A stretch of DNA of 53,648 nt, from the NCBI GenBank assembly GCA_964393325.1, contig CAYMTE010000007.1, positions 1 to 53,648 of the forward strand. The letters run 5' to 3'. This DNA comes from JBAZWV01 sp964393325 (GTDB lineage: Bacteria; Patescibacteriota; Patescibacteriia; 2-12-FULL-60-25). Shown in pieces: positions 33,297 through 42,101 of this stretch. The notes under the pieces were generated by a model. That model saw only the letters and a list, made by a program, of their open reading frames with translations. It was not told where the DNA came from and did no database searches. Position 1 is the first letter of the stretch, and every line of letters starts with the position of its first letter. The position numbers and the translations under genes are program-made.

Positions 33297-35066
33297 ATGA
33301 GACGCGTCCCAACACCCGAACAACTCGCAAAAATCCTCTTCGAGTTCTCCTATTGGCACGAGATGCAGGGCCATCCATTTAAGCCTCGCGCGTATCAACT
33401 CGCTTCCGAATCCGTCCAAGCTCTTGGTACAGAGGTCTCAGAAACATGGAAAACAGGGGGTATTCAGGCGCTTGAAAAACTTCCCGCCATCGGAAAAAAC
33501 ATTGCAGAGAAGATCGACGAATACTTTACGACGGGGCGTATTCGAGAATATGACGCGCTGAAAAAAACGTTCCCCGTGGATATCTGGGAGCTCTCCCGCA
33601 TTGAAGGCCTCGGTCCAAAACATATCGCCGATCTGTATTCACATCTCAAGATACGGACACTCTCGCAACTAAAGCAAGCACTACAAAAACATCGCATCCG
33701 TTCCATTCCTCGATGGGGAGAAAAGAGCGAAGAAAAGCTCGCACGAAGTCTTGGCCTCATGGAGCGCGCAAGTGGACGTCGCCTCCTTGGAGAGATTCTT
33801 CCGTACGCGGATGAGATTGTCGCAACGCTCTCCCGCGTTCCCGGTGTCACGCGATGCACGTACGCCGGCTCTCTTCGGCGAAAACAAGAAACGGTTGGCG
33901 ACATTGATCTCATCGCGACAAGTTCAAACCCCGTACGCGTCATGGACGCATTCACGAATCTCCCGATGGTTCAAACCGTTCACGAACGAGGAAAAACTCG
34001 AGCATCCGTCCGGCTCGCGATCGGGATTGATGCCGATCTACGTGTTGTTCCGGATGACGTCTACGGAGCAACGCTCCAATATTTCACCGGAGACAAACGA
34101 CACAACGTACTACTCCGAGAATATGCATTGAGTAACGGTTTTACTCTCAACGAATACGGGCTTTTTCATACAAAACGCACCAAGGGCGAACACAAAAAAG
34201 GATCATTGATCGTGTGTCATACCGAGGAAGAAATCTATGCCACGCTCGGCATGGATACGCCACCGCCCGAGCTTCGTGTCGGTGGTGATGAGATCGATGT
34301 CGCGAAGCAGCATGACCTCCCCCATCTTCTCCCCTATGGATCCGTCAAAGGAGATCTTCAAGTCCAGACAGATTGGACGGATGGGAATGCGTCGATCAAA
34401 GAGATGGCGGCGGCAGCAAAAGCCGCGGGACTTTCCTACATCGCTGTCACGGATCACACGAAGTCGCTCGCCTTCGTGGGAGGGTTAGACGAACGCGCGA
34501 TCGTAAAGCAAGCGAAAGAAATTGCGAAGATCAATACGGAGCTCAAGGGGTTTCGTGTTTTACGCGGAACGGAGTGTGACATATTAAAAGACGGGGCACT
34601 CGATCTATCTGATCGCGCACTCGCCTCGTTGGAGTGGGTGGGTGTATCTATCCATTCGCATTTTGGATTATCACGTGCCGCACAAACAGCGCGGATCGTA
34701 CAAGCCATCGCACATCCCGCCGTCGATTGCCTCTTCCATCCAACCTGTCGGCTCATCGGAAAACGCGAAGGAATTGATGTGGACATGGAGGAAATCTTGG
34801 CTGCTGCTAAAAAATACCGCGTTGCACTCGAAATTAATGCCTTTCCGGATCGTTCCGACCTTCGAGATATCCATGTTCGTGCCGCAATCCGTGCCGGCGT
34901 CATGCTCGTTATTAATTCGGATGCGCACGCCCCGGAGCATCTACGCTATCTCCCGCTCGGAGAAGCGATCGCACGTCGTGGATGGGCTGAAAAAAAGCAC
35001 ATTCTTAATACAAAATCACTCAAAGACCTTCTCGCGTATCTAGACAAAAAACGAAAACGCACGTAA
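33297..35066 (+). CDS. polX: PolX: DNA polymerase beta-like / PHP protein (589 aa)
   Basis: Repair polymerase for gap filling. The N-terminal 8-kDa and helix-hairpin-helix parts (LPAIGKNIAEKIDEYF, IEGLGPKHIADLYS) are followed by the palm with the metal-binding GDIDLIATS. From about residue 350 the PHP exonuclease domain follows, with SIHSHFGLSRAAQ, LFHPTCRLIGKREGI and NSDAHAPEHL. The first PHP motif reads DLQVQTDWTDG, with Gln at both positions where the canonical motif has His. No Shine-Dalgarno sequence. Confidence 0.93.
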   Translation: MRRVPTPEQLAKILFEFSYWHEMQGHPFKPRAYQLASESVQALGTEVSETWKTGGIQALEKLPAIGKNIAEKIDEYFTTGRIREYDALKKTFPVDIWELSRIEGLGPKHIADLYSHLKIRTLSQLKQALQKHRIRSIPRWGEKSEEKLARSLGLMERASGRRLLGEILPYADEIVATLSRVPGVTRCTYAGSLRRKQETVGDIDLIATSSNPVRVMDAFTNLPMVQTVHERGKTRASVRLAIGIDADLRVVPDDVYGATLQYFTGDKRHNVLLREYALSNGFTLNEYGLFHTKRTKGEHKKGSLIVCHTEEEIYATLGMDTPPPELRVGGDEIDVAKQHDLPHLLPYGSVKGDLQVQTDWTDGNASIKEMAAAAKAAGLSYIAVTDHTKSLAFVGGLDERAIVKQAKEIAKINTELKGFRVLRGTECDILKDGALDLSDRALASLEWVGVSIHSHFGLSRAAQTARIVQAIAHPAVDCLFHPTCRLIGKREGIDVDMEEILAAAKKYRVALEINAFPDRSDLRDIHVRAAIRAGVMLVINSDAHAPEHLRYLPLGEAIARRGWAEKKHILNTKSLKDLLAYLDKKRKRT

Positions 35067-35077
35067 AAAGAGGCCAC

Positions 35078-35163
35078 GCCCGGGTGATGAAATTGGTGAG
35101 ACATAGGGGACTTAAAATCCCCGGCCGCAAGGCATGCCGGTTCGATTCCGGCCCCGGGTACCA
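35078..35163 (+). tRNA. tRNA-Leu (anticodon TAA)
   Basis: Acceptor GCCCGGG/CCCGGGT, anticodon loop CTTAAAA in stem GGGGA/TCCCC, a long variable arm, T-arm CCGG-TTCGATT-CCGG. CCA encoded at 35161-35163. It begins 12 nt after polX. Confidence 0.95.
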
Positions 35164-35402
35164 AACAAAAATGATCCACACACGTGGGTCATTTTTGGTT
35201 GAGACGCCACGCGGGGACGGAATCGAACATGAAGGGGCTTGGGGAAACAAGCTTTGTGTGTTTCCCCACGAATGACAGGGAGAGCTCACGAGAGGGCGGA
35301 AGCCCTTTCGTGAGAGTGAGACCATGAACTCATGGTCGAACGAGTGAGCATTCCGGCCCCGGGTACCAAACAAGAATGATCCACACACGTGGGTCATTTT
35401 TG
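35145..35402 (+). repeat. tRNA-Leu-associated element bounded by a 53-bp direct repeat
   Basis: The 3' end of tRNA-Leu plus its terminator (35145-35197) is repeated with one mismatch at 35350-35402. Between them lie an inverted 11-nt copy of the tRNA T-arm (35218-35228) and a hairpin GGGGAAAC/GTTTCCCC. A 27-nt hairpin at 35287-35313 is identical to one at 43574-43600 after tRNA-Ser. No gene is supported inside. It looks like a small element that targets tRNA 3' ends. Confidence 0.7.
35167..35196 (+). terminator. tRNA-Leu terminator
   Basis: AAAAATGA..CCAC pairs with GTGG..TCATTTTT. The whole hairpin is duplicated at 35372-35401. Confidence 0.8.
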
Positions 35403-35421
35403 TTATTTCTCCCCCGAATCA

Positions 35422-35450
35422 TTGACAAAACAGCTGATTCTGTGTATGTT
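35422..35450 (+). promoter_or_regulatory. promoter of the small-gene pair
   Basis: TTGACA (35422-35427), 17-nt spacer, TATGTT (35445-35450). Confidence 0.75.
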
Positions 35451-35480
35451 GTACGCTGCCACTAACCAGGAGGAGGGCAC

Positions 35481-35693
35481 ATGGAGGAGGTTCCCCCAGA
35501 AGCGATCGTTCTTTTCATTCTGTTGTTCGTCGGGAGCACTTTTCTGCTCCTCAAGAGCGCCTTTACGCAGGAGCTGGAACCAAAAAGACAGCTCCTCCTT
35601 CCCAGACGGAGCGTCACACGGACACTCCTTCCTGTCGATCTACTCAAAAAAGGAGTGCGTCGATGGACGAGCGCAAACAAGAGCAGACAGTGA
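35481..35693 (+). CDS. small membrane protein (70 aa)
   Basis: ATG 35481 follows AGGAGGAGGG. One membrane helix at residues 8-26 (AIVLFILLFVGSTFLLLKSA) is followed by a basic tail (LLPRRSVTRTLLPVDLLKKG). The next gene overlaps its end by 31 nt. Promoter, strong ribosome site and terminator place it with the accessory genes. No family recognised. Confidence 0.72.
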   Translation: MEEVPPEAIVLFILLFVGSTFLLLKSAFTQELEPKRQLLLPRRSVTRTLLPVDLLKKGVRRWTSANKSRQ

Positions 35694-35854
35694 GAGAGGA
35701 TCTCATCGACCTCTCCGATTGGGCAAAAGGATGCCAAACTCGGCCTCCTTCGCTCACACCAACACGGAGACGCGGGACGTCGAGCGCACCGCGAACCGTT
35801 GATCGCATGGAGGCGTGGCTCGAGCACGCGCTCTCGCGCGACCCCGTCGGCTGA
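35663..35854 (+). CDS. small soluble protein (63 aa)
   Basis: ATG 35663 is preceded by AAAAAAGGAG and overlaps the preceding gene in another frame. The product is polar (MDERKQEQTVREDLIDLSDW) with an Arg/Thr/Ser-rich middle, and no membrane segment. The terminator follows 16 nt after its stop. Probably co-expressed with the 70-aa membrane protein. Confidence 0.62.
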   Translation: MDERKQEQTVREDLIDLSDWAKGCQTRPPSLTPTRRRGTSSAPRTVDRMEAWLEHALSRDPVG

Positions 35855-35870
35855 ACAACAGCTTCTTCTC

Positions 35871-35891
35871 ACCGCCACATGGCGGTTTTTT
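35871..35891 (+). terminator. intrinsic terminator
   Basis: ACCGCC, loop ACAT, GGCGGT, then TTTTT. Confidence 0.85.
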
Positions 35892-35924
35892 GTATCCTGC
35901 GCTAACGTTACAGACGAATACGCT

Positions 35925-36950
35925 ATGGAGGAACTCGAACGCCTCGTTGCCGCAGAATCCCAAGAGACAGATCGTGGTTTTGACGTCTCACTACGTCCAA
36001 CGTCTCTCGAAGAATTCATTGGACAACCGAAGGTAAAGGAAAATCTCCACATTTTTCTCCAAGCCGCCAAGGGTCGTAATGAACCCTGCGAGCACGTGCT
36101 GCTCTACGGACCTCCGGGACTCGGAAAAACCACACTCGCACATGTCATCGGGCATGAAATGAGCGCGAACGTAAAAATTACGAGCGGTCCCGCACTCGAA
36201 CGTGTCGGTGATCTCGCCGCCATTCTCACGAATCTTGAGGAAGGAGATATTTTATTCGTCGATGAGATCCATCGCATGAATCGCTCCATCGAAGAAGTCC
36301 TCTACCCCGCCATGGAAGACTACGCGCTTGATATCGTTATCGGCAAAGGACCCACAGCCCGCACGCTTCGGCTCGATCTCAAACGATTCACGCTGATTGG
36401 CGCGACAACGCGCATGTCACTGCTTTCCGCCCCTCTCCGCGACCGCTTTGGAACAATTTTTCACCTTGATTTTTACGGCGTCGATGAAATGACCGCCATC
36501 ATTCGTCGAAGCGCCATGCTCCTCGGCATCGCGATTGATGAACTCCCCGCGCGGATGATCGCCTCACGCGCACGACGAACGCCGCGTATCGCAAACCGCC
36601 TCTTAAAACGCGTTCGAGATTACGCACAGGTTCGCGGAAATGGTATGCTCACGCCGGAGATCGTTGACGCAGCGCTCTCCTCTCTCGACATTGATCCGAG
36701 AGGCCTGGATGAATCCGATCGAAGAACGTTGCGTGCCATGATTGAAAAATTTTCTGGCGGCCCTGTCGGTCTTACGACGCTCGCCGCGGCAACCGCCGAA
36801 GACGTTTCTACGCTAGAAGACGTCATCGAGCCCTTCCTATTACAAGAAGGCCTCCTCGATCGAACGCCGCGTGGTCGTATTGCAACGGAACTTGCATACA
36901 AGCATCTCGGCCTTGAACCAAAAACGTCTTCCCCATCTCTTTTCCCATGA
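35925..36950 (+). CDS. ruvB: Holliday junction helicase RuvB (341 aa)
   Basis: AAA+ motor that drives branch migration with RuvA. It starts MEELERLVAAE; LRPTSLEEFIGQPKVKENL, Walker A YGPPGLGKTT, Walker B LFVDEIHRM and the sensor segment LIGATTRMSLLSAPLRDRF are intact, and the winged-helix C-terminus follows. The longer open frame from 35799 crosses the terminator of the previous unit and is not used. No Shine-Dalgarno sequence. The next gene overlaps by 4 nt. Confidence 0.97.
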   Translation: MEELERLVAAESQETDRGFDVSLRPTSLEEFIGQPKVKENLHIFLQAAKGRNEPCEHVLLYGPPGLGKTTLAHVIGHEMSANVKITSGPALERVGDLAAILTNLEEGDILFVDEIHRMNRSIEEVLYPAMEDYALDIVIGKGPTARTLRLDLKRFTLIGATTRMSLLSAPLRDRFGTIFHLDFYGVDEMTAIIRRSAMLLGIAIDELPARMIASRARRTPRIANRLLKRVRDYAQVRGNGMLTPEIVDAALSSLDIDPRGLDESDRRTLRAMIEKFSGGPVGLTTLAAATAEDVSTLEDVIEPFLLQEGLLDRTPRGRIATELAYKHLGLEPKTSSPSLFP

Positions 36951-37198
36951 TTTCATTAAGTTTTTTCCTCATTCTCTGGATCATCCTGCTCGCGATCTAC
37001 GCGTTTTTAGCCCTGATCAGCGTTGCTCAAATGATCCGATTTGGCGTCGCGAGCTCGATGACCTATTTTTCTACCGGCATTTTCCTCACTGTCGCCGCCG
37101 TCGTTATTATCGCCACAATCGGCTACCTCTTCACGGTCGATTGGAGCATCGGATTTGACCTTCAGTCGATACTCCAGCCGCCGGGCATCTCTCTCTAA
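36947..37198 (+). CDS. small two-helix membrane protein (83 aa)
   Basis: Two membrane helices (SFFLILWIILLAIYAFLALI and FLTVAAVVIIATIGYLF) and a short outer tail. It overlaps ruvB by 4 nt and is 6 nt from the next gene, so it is co-translated with ruvB although a link to recombination is not obvious. No family recognised. Confidence 0.75.
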   Translation: MISLSFFLILWIILLAIYAFLALISVAQMIRFGVASSMTYFSTGIFLTVAAVVIIATIGYLFTVDWSIGFDLQSILQPPGISL

Positions 37199-37204
37199 TC
37201 GCGT

Positions 37205-37777
37205 ATGCTCGATCTTCAGCATCTCCCAGGATCAACACAAAACGAAAAAACGCGCGCAGTCTTACGCCGCCATTGGCTCACGCTCGTCTCGCTTGGCGTC
37301 TCCTTTATTTTCGTACTTCTTCTCCCTGTTGCAGCGATCCTATCCGTAGGATATGCGATGCCGGACTTTTACGATAATCCGCTCCGAACGACGCTATTCA
37401 TCCTTGGTCTTTCGACGTTTTTCCTATACGCGTGGCTATTCCTCTTCCAACACTATATCGACTATCACCTCGACGTCTGGATTCTCACGGACCATCGAAT
37501 CTTAAATATCGAGCAGCACGGGCTATTCGCGCGTACCGTTTCAGAGCTTCGTCTTCACCGAGTGCAAGACGTTACCGCAGAGGTGCATGGATTCCTTCAT
37601 ACCATGCTTGATTACGGAAACGTCTATATTCAAACCGCTGGAGAACAACAACGTTTCATATTCGAAGACATTCCGCATCCAAACCAGGTTGCAAAAGAAA
37701 TCCTCGATCTTGCCGAACTAGATCGGCAAGGAGAACTTCAAGAAGCTGTCGAAGAGTTCCAAACCGGTGAAGGCTAG
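37205..37777 (+). CDS. PH-domain (YdbS/DUF304-like) membrane protein (190 aa)
   Basis: Two membrane helices (about 25-50 and 60-85), then a bacterial PH-like domain (YHLDVWILTDHRILNIEQHG, LHRVQDVTAEVHGFLHTMLD). The T-D-x-R-I/L pattern is typical of this family. Family members sit in the inner membrane with unknown roles. Last gene of the ruvB unit. Confidence 0.82.
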   Translation: MLDLQHLPGSTQNEKTRAVLRRHWLTLVSLGVSFIFVLLLPVAAILSVGYAMPDFYDNPLRTTLFILGLSTFFLYAWLFLFQHYIDYHLDVWILTDHRILNIEQHGLFARTVSELRLHRVQDVTAEVHGFLHTMLDYGNVYIQTAGEQQRFIFEDIPHPNQVAKEILDLAELDRQGELQEAVEEFQTGEG

Positions 37778-37787
37778 TCTCTTCCCG

Positions 37788-38087
37788 TTATTTCTTCATG
37801 GGAGGGAGGCGCGGTGCAAGTGTCGATCCAAACGACATTGATCCGGATTCCGTCAAACGACCCACAGAACTCGCACGCGAAGGCCCCGGTGATTTTCCGA
37901 GGCTTTTTGCAAGATAATCCCGAGCAGACGTTGCTTGCGACGCCCCTCGAATCTGCGCATCTTTTGAAGTCGCGCTTCCTTTGCGCAATCCTTCAATGCG
38001 AGCTTCCATCTTTGCCGTGCGCGCCGCAGCACGCGAAACCGGACTTGAGACGGGGTTTTTTCCAAACAATCCTGAAAGAAGTGACAT
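37788..38087 (-). CDS. small basic Ser/Ala-rich protein (99 aa)
   Basis: Codon use is regular on the minus strand and it follows the large wall-protein gene by 8 nt, so it is the distal gene of that unit. The product begins MSLLSGLFGKNP, is basic and low in aromatics (AAARTAKMEARIEGLRKG), and looks disordered or helical. No signal peptide. No family recognised. Confidence 0.65.
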   Translation of the reverse strand: MSLLSGLFGKNPVSSPVSRAAARTAKMEARIEGLRKGSATSKDAQIRGASQATSARDYLAKSLGKSPGPSRASSVGRLTESGSMSFGSTLAPRLPPMKK

Positions 38088-38095
38088 ATCTCGGT

Positions 38096-40429
38096 TTATT
38101 GATACGCCTGACGAAGCTCAATTCCCGTATAAAAGTGCTTCAAGATCGTGTCGTATGTCACGTTATCCTTTGAAGCCATGTAGAGCGCACCGCGGGCAGA
38201 CAATCCAACACCGTGCCCCCAAAGCGTTTGACCGACGTCATACGGAACAGATACAGCCTTCAACCATGGGTATCCATTTCCACCCCACACCTCAGTCCAA
38301 TCACGCGTACGGCCGTCTGAACGCGAGAAATATGGCGTTATCGCAAGCTTCCCATCATACGTAACGATCTGCCCACGCGTCGCCATGACGCCCTGAACAA
38401 TATTCGGACTACGATCCTCCTGTCCGAATCCACGATACACTTGATCCAAATGCGCATCGACATGGAAATATTCGTCCGCGTGCTTCGTTCCACGATTCAC
38501 GTGATACAACGCGTACGTTCGGGCGGCTGTAAGAAGCGCTTTTTGATATTCCAACGGACTCACGTTGGATGTTTCCGCAATGCCTTTAAGATATGTTTCG
38601 AGCGGCAATTCATTAATCACCCACACCGCATCAGTCGCCGCAGCAAACCGCAACTCAAGTTTTGCACGGAATTTGTTGTCATTTGCACCCGGAAGCCACG
38701 ATACCGGTCGGGAATAATCCGTGATTTCAAGTGGCGCAATACCATCAGCAGCAGCCATCACAAACCATCCTGGCGATTGAGAGCTGCAACCAGATCCGGT
38801 CAGCTTATACATGCGCGTTGATCGTTCGTAGACGACCTTTGCAATCTCTCCTTGCGGCAAGGTACAGACCGTGACGCCGTTTTGCTGCGCAAGCAAGTTC
38901 CCAGAGAGTGATCGCACCATGAGCGTATCATCTGTCGTTCGATACAATCCCACACGAATAATCGGTTCATTCGGAAGCGTCGAAAGATCGCCTGAGAGCG
39001 GAGGAACCGTTCCAGGCGTCGTCGGAGAGGTTATCGGCCCTGGGATGGAAATGGGGTTTGGATCAACATACCCATCTGCCGTAACCGTGATCGGAATCTC
39101 AATCTGACCGCCATCCACCTCTTTCCCATCGGCAAGTAGCTTAAAGCGAGCCGTATACTCACCTTTTTTTGGAGGCGCTTTAATCGTATATGTCACAAAA
39201 CCGATTTCTCCAGGAGCCGTCGCGCCCGTCGCCTTAACCGCCTCAACGCTCGAAGGCCATGAATCATCGCGAATCGTCGAAGAGATTCCGAGCGTTGATT
39301 CAACGCCCACCAGCTGAAGCGTGCGAGAGTTCCACACCGCTGTCCCGTTATTCTTGAATCCATTTGTGAGCTGCAATCGATCGTTCCCGGGAAGAGCAAT
39401 GTTCTTCTGCGACGCGAGAAGAAGCACTGTACTGTACGTTCCATTTACCGGCGCGGTTGCGCCAGGCGTCGCTCCCTTAGCGATGTAGCTATCCGGCGTT
39501 CCGACGGCGATTGGAAATGAAACCAAGCCGCCATCAATCCAGGCGACGTCTTCGGCAGCAAGCTGAAATGCTTCTTGGTATTTTCCTGGAACTTCTGGAG
39601 CTCGCAGTTCAAGTCGAAATGTCCCTGTCTGGCCTGGTTTAACCTCGGATTCCACAAGTGTTGCGGCCTGCGTATCCGTCTTCCACGCAGAGTCCTTAAA
39701 GCTGCTTTGTCGATATTTTGGCGACCACGTATAGAGCGATACGTACCCCGCGCCGTCACGCTTCCACGTCTTTGTTCCCGTATTTTTGAACACGACGGTC
39801 ACAAGCGAGTGATCGAGTGGCAAAATCTGCCACTCAACACCGCCTTTGTCGACAAGAGACGCTTTCCATTCTGTAGACACAGGAACGGTATCCGTTGCGG
39901 ACGGCGTCGAGCTCACAACCGGAGCAGGAGCTGGTTTCGCAACCGTGAATGTTACGGTTACGACAGACCCTTTCACCCATGAGCCGGGTGCGTAAGAAAG
40001 CAAAAAACGCTCCGTATAAACACCGGGCGTTTGCGGAGCCGTCACAGAAAATACGGCGCTCGCCATAGCTCCTGGAGCCACGCGAGATTCACGGATCACC
40101 GACGGCTGGTCGTTTTTCAACCACGTCGAGTGACTAAATGGAGAAGAATTCCCGTACAAATACACGGATGTTGCCGCTTTTCCGGCGACCCATGTCTTTG
40201 TACCGACATTCTTGAATTTCAATGTTATTTGTTTACTTTCTCCTGGCGCTATTGCTACTGCCCCTGGAGAAACTTGTGCCGCATATGGCTCTATTGCGGC
40301 AATCGCAGGTCGAATACCGCCAAGAGACGTCACAAACGAAAGCGCTAGAAACGCCGCGATACCCTTGCTTATCTTTCGTTTTCCCGCCAAGAACCACGTC
40401 ATTCTATGGCGGGCAGAGTGTATCTGCAT
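38096..40429 (-). CDS. exported NBR1-Ig x3 / SpoIID-like protein (777 aa)
   Basis: A signal peptide (ISKGIAAFLALSFVTSLGGI ending AIA) is followed by three Ig-like domains of the NBR1 type, each with the W-bearing core (GTKTWVAGKA, GTKTWKRDGA, GTAVWNSRTL). From about residue 490 a SpoIID/LytB domain follows (LPLETYLKGIAETSNVSPLE, ALLTAARTYALYH, GHGVGLSARGA). SpoIID enzymes are lytic transglycosylases acting on denuded glycan; here it is probably a surface wall-remodelling protein. Start 40429 follows the promoter; ATG 40402 is possible. The frame upstream to 40486 crosses the promoter. Confidence 0.88.
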   Translation of the reverse strand: MQIHSARHRMTWFLAGKRKISKGIAAFLALSFVTSLGGIRPAIAAIEPYAAQVSPGAVAIAPGESKQITLKFKNVGTKTWVAGKAATSVYLYGNSSPFSHSTWLKNDQPSVIRESRVAPGAMASAVFSVTAPQTPGVYTERFLLSYAPGSWVKGSVVTVTFTVAKPAPAPVVSSTPSATDTVPVSTEWKASLVDKGGVEWQILPLDHSLVTVVFKNTGTKTWKRDGAGYVSLYTWSPKYRQSSFKDSAWKTDTQAATLVESEVKPGQTGTFRLELRAPEVPGKYQEAFQLAAEDVAWIDGGLVSFPIAVGTPDSYIAKGATPGATAPVNGTYSTVLLLASQKNIALPGNDRLQLTNGFKNNGTAVWNSRTLQLVGVESTLGISSTIRDDSWPSSVEAVKATGATAPGEIGFVTYTIKAPPKKGEYTARFKLLADGKEVDGGQIEIPITVTADGYVDPNPISIPGPITSPTTPGTVPPLSGDLSTLPNEPIIRVGLYRTTDDTLMVRSLSGNLLAQQNGVTVCTLPQGEIAKVVYERSTRMYKLTGSGCSSQSPGWFVMAAADGIAPLEITDYSRPVSWLPGANDNKFRAKLELRFAAATDAVWVINELPLETYLKGIAETSNVSPLEYQKALLTAARTYALYHVNRGTKHADEYFHVDAHLDQVYRGFGQEDRSPNIVQGVMATRGQIVTYDGKLAITPYFSRSDGRTRDWTEVWGGNGYPWLKAVSVPYDVGQTLWGHGVGLSARGALYMASKDNVTYDTILKHFYTGIELRQAYQ

Positions 40430-40490
40430 AAATGCACGATATTTTCTTTTTTGTTTTTTTGTTTTTTGGCCAATGTAAGCCAACAAACAC

Positions 40491-40519
40491 AGGATAGCAT
40501 TTTTTGGCTAAGTTGTCAA
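40491..40519 (-). promoter_or_regulatory. promoter of the NBR1-Ig/SpoIID gene
   Basis: On the minus strand TTGACA (40514-40519), 17-nt spacer, TATCCT (40491-40496), with TGC before the -10 as in the accessory promoters. Confidence 0.75.
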
Positions 40520-40640
40520 CTTTTTTGATCACTTTTTTGAAACAATGAACCCGTTTTCGCTCTATCAAGCTTCTTTTTCTACATTGCTCATCCAAAAAAC
40601 GAAGCATGACATCTCCGTTCTCACATGCCAAAATGCGATC

Positions 40641-42101
40641 ATGTCTGTTGCACGAGCTCTCGCCCTTAACACCGGCGTCCAAGTCGCAGGAAAAATCGCT
40701 TCAACCGCGATCGGTGTCGTTGTCGTCGGCCTCATGACACGTCACCTCGGCCAAGAAGGGTTCGGCATGTACTCGACGGCGAATGCATTCATGCAATTCT
40801 TCGCCATTATGCTGGACCTCGGCCTCAACGTCATGGTCGTCCAGCTCCTCGGTGAGCACGCAGGCGACCGCGCCTATGAAGATCGTGCCGTAAGCGCAAC
40901 ATTTACGCTGCGCGCGATCTCCGCATTCATCCTTCTCGCCCTTGCGCCGTGCATCGGCCTCCTCTTCCCATACCCCTGGGAACTGAAACTCGCACTTTTT
41001 GCCATCTGGGCTTCCTTTTTTACGACAGCGCTCAATCAAATTGTCATCGGCGTACAGCAACGACATCTAAAAATGCATGTTGTCGCCATCGGTGAAGTCG
41101 TCGGCCGCATCGTCCTTCTTGCCGGCGTGCTCACCGCACGCGTGTACCACTGGGGACTCGTTCCGGTCGTTCTTATCGTTTCCGTGGGGAGTACCGCAAA
41201 CTTCCTGATCAACTTTTTTGTCGCGCGCCGCTATGCCGCCTTCCGCTGGAACATCGATGTCGCTTTTTGGAAGATTCTCCTCAAACGAAGCTGGCCTATC
41301 GGCGTCGCAATTCTCTTTAATCTCATCTACTTTAAAGCAGACACACTCATCCTTTCGCTCGTCCGTTCGCAATCCGAGGTTGGTGTCTATGGCGCCGCGT
41401 ATCGCGTCCTCGAAATCCTCGTAACCGTTCCGTTCATGTACGCCGGCGTACTTCTCCCGGTCATCGCAAAAGCCTGGGCAACAAAAAACAAAGAACGATT
41501 TTCCAAGCTGTTTAGCCATTCCCTTGATGCCATGGTGCTGATTTCGGCACCGCTTGTCGCAGGAACGTTTGTCCTCGCACGACGAAGCATGGTCATCGTC
41601 GCCGGACCGGAATTCGGCGAATCCGGAGACGTTCTTCGGATTCTAATCCTTGCCGCGGGCGTCATTTTCATCGGAACTGTCTCTTCGTACGCCATCGTCG
41701 CACTCGACGCACAACGACGAATGCTTCCCGCCTATATCATCACCGCCATTTTTACACTCGCGGGTTACGTCCTCTTTATTCCAACCTACGGTCTCTGGGC
41801 AGCCGCATGGCTAACGGTCTTTTCTGAGACGTGTGTCGCTGTTACCTCAACCGTCATGAGTCTTCGTCTGTCCGGCACGCGCTGGGATCCTCGTGTAGCG
41901 CTCAAGGCGATCGTCTGCGCGCTTGGCATGGGTTTTCTCATTTGGCCACTCCGAAACGCTCCGCTCCTTTTTCCGATATTCGCGGGTGTTGCCGCCTACG
42001 GTGCGCTCGTTCTCCTCACACGCACCGTCACGACCGACACGCTGAAGGAGATTCTTTCGGAGCGCCATGAGCCCACCGCACCCGAACCTCCGCTCGCATG
42101 A
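40641..42101 (+). CDS. Wzx-type polysaccharide flippase (486 aa)
   Basis: About 12-14 membrane helices of the MATE/MVF oligosaccharide flippase fold. The first half carries MTRHLGQEGFGMYSTANAFM, typical of Wzx proteins. Such proteins move lipid-linked glycan units across the membrane. The start is taken at ATG 40641 (MSVARALALNTGVQVAGKIA), which fits the family; the frame is open from 40545. It overlaps the ligase-like gene by 4 nt. Confidence 0.87.
   Translation: MSVARALALNTGVQVAGKIASTAIGVVVVGLMTRHLGQEGFGMYSTANAFMQFFAIMLDLGLNVMVVQLLGEHAGDRAYEDRAVSATFTLRAISAFILLALAPCIGLLFPYPWELKLALFAIWASFFTTALNQIVIGVQQRHLKMHVVAIGEVVGRIVLLAGVLTARVYHWGLVPVVLIVSVGSTANFLINFFVARRYAAFRWNIDVAFWKILLKRSWPIGVAILFNLIYFKADTLILSLVRSQSEVGVYGAAYRVLEILVTVPFMYAGVLLPVIAKAWATKNKERFSKLFSHSLDAMVLISAPLVAGTFVLARRSMVIVAGPEFGESGDVLRILILAAGVIFIGTVSSYAIVALDAQRRMLPAYIITAIFTLAGYVLFIPTYGLWAAAWLTVFSETCVAVTSTVMSLRLSGTRWDPRVALKAIVCALGMGFLIWPLRNAPLLFPIFAGVAAYGALVLLTRTVTTDTLKEILSERHEPTAPEPPLA

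Noticed and set aside
35020..35397. 125-codon minus-strand frame
   Set aside because: It is the antisense of tRNA-Leu and its associated element, a common false gene.
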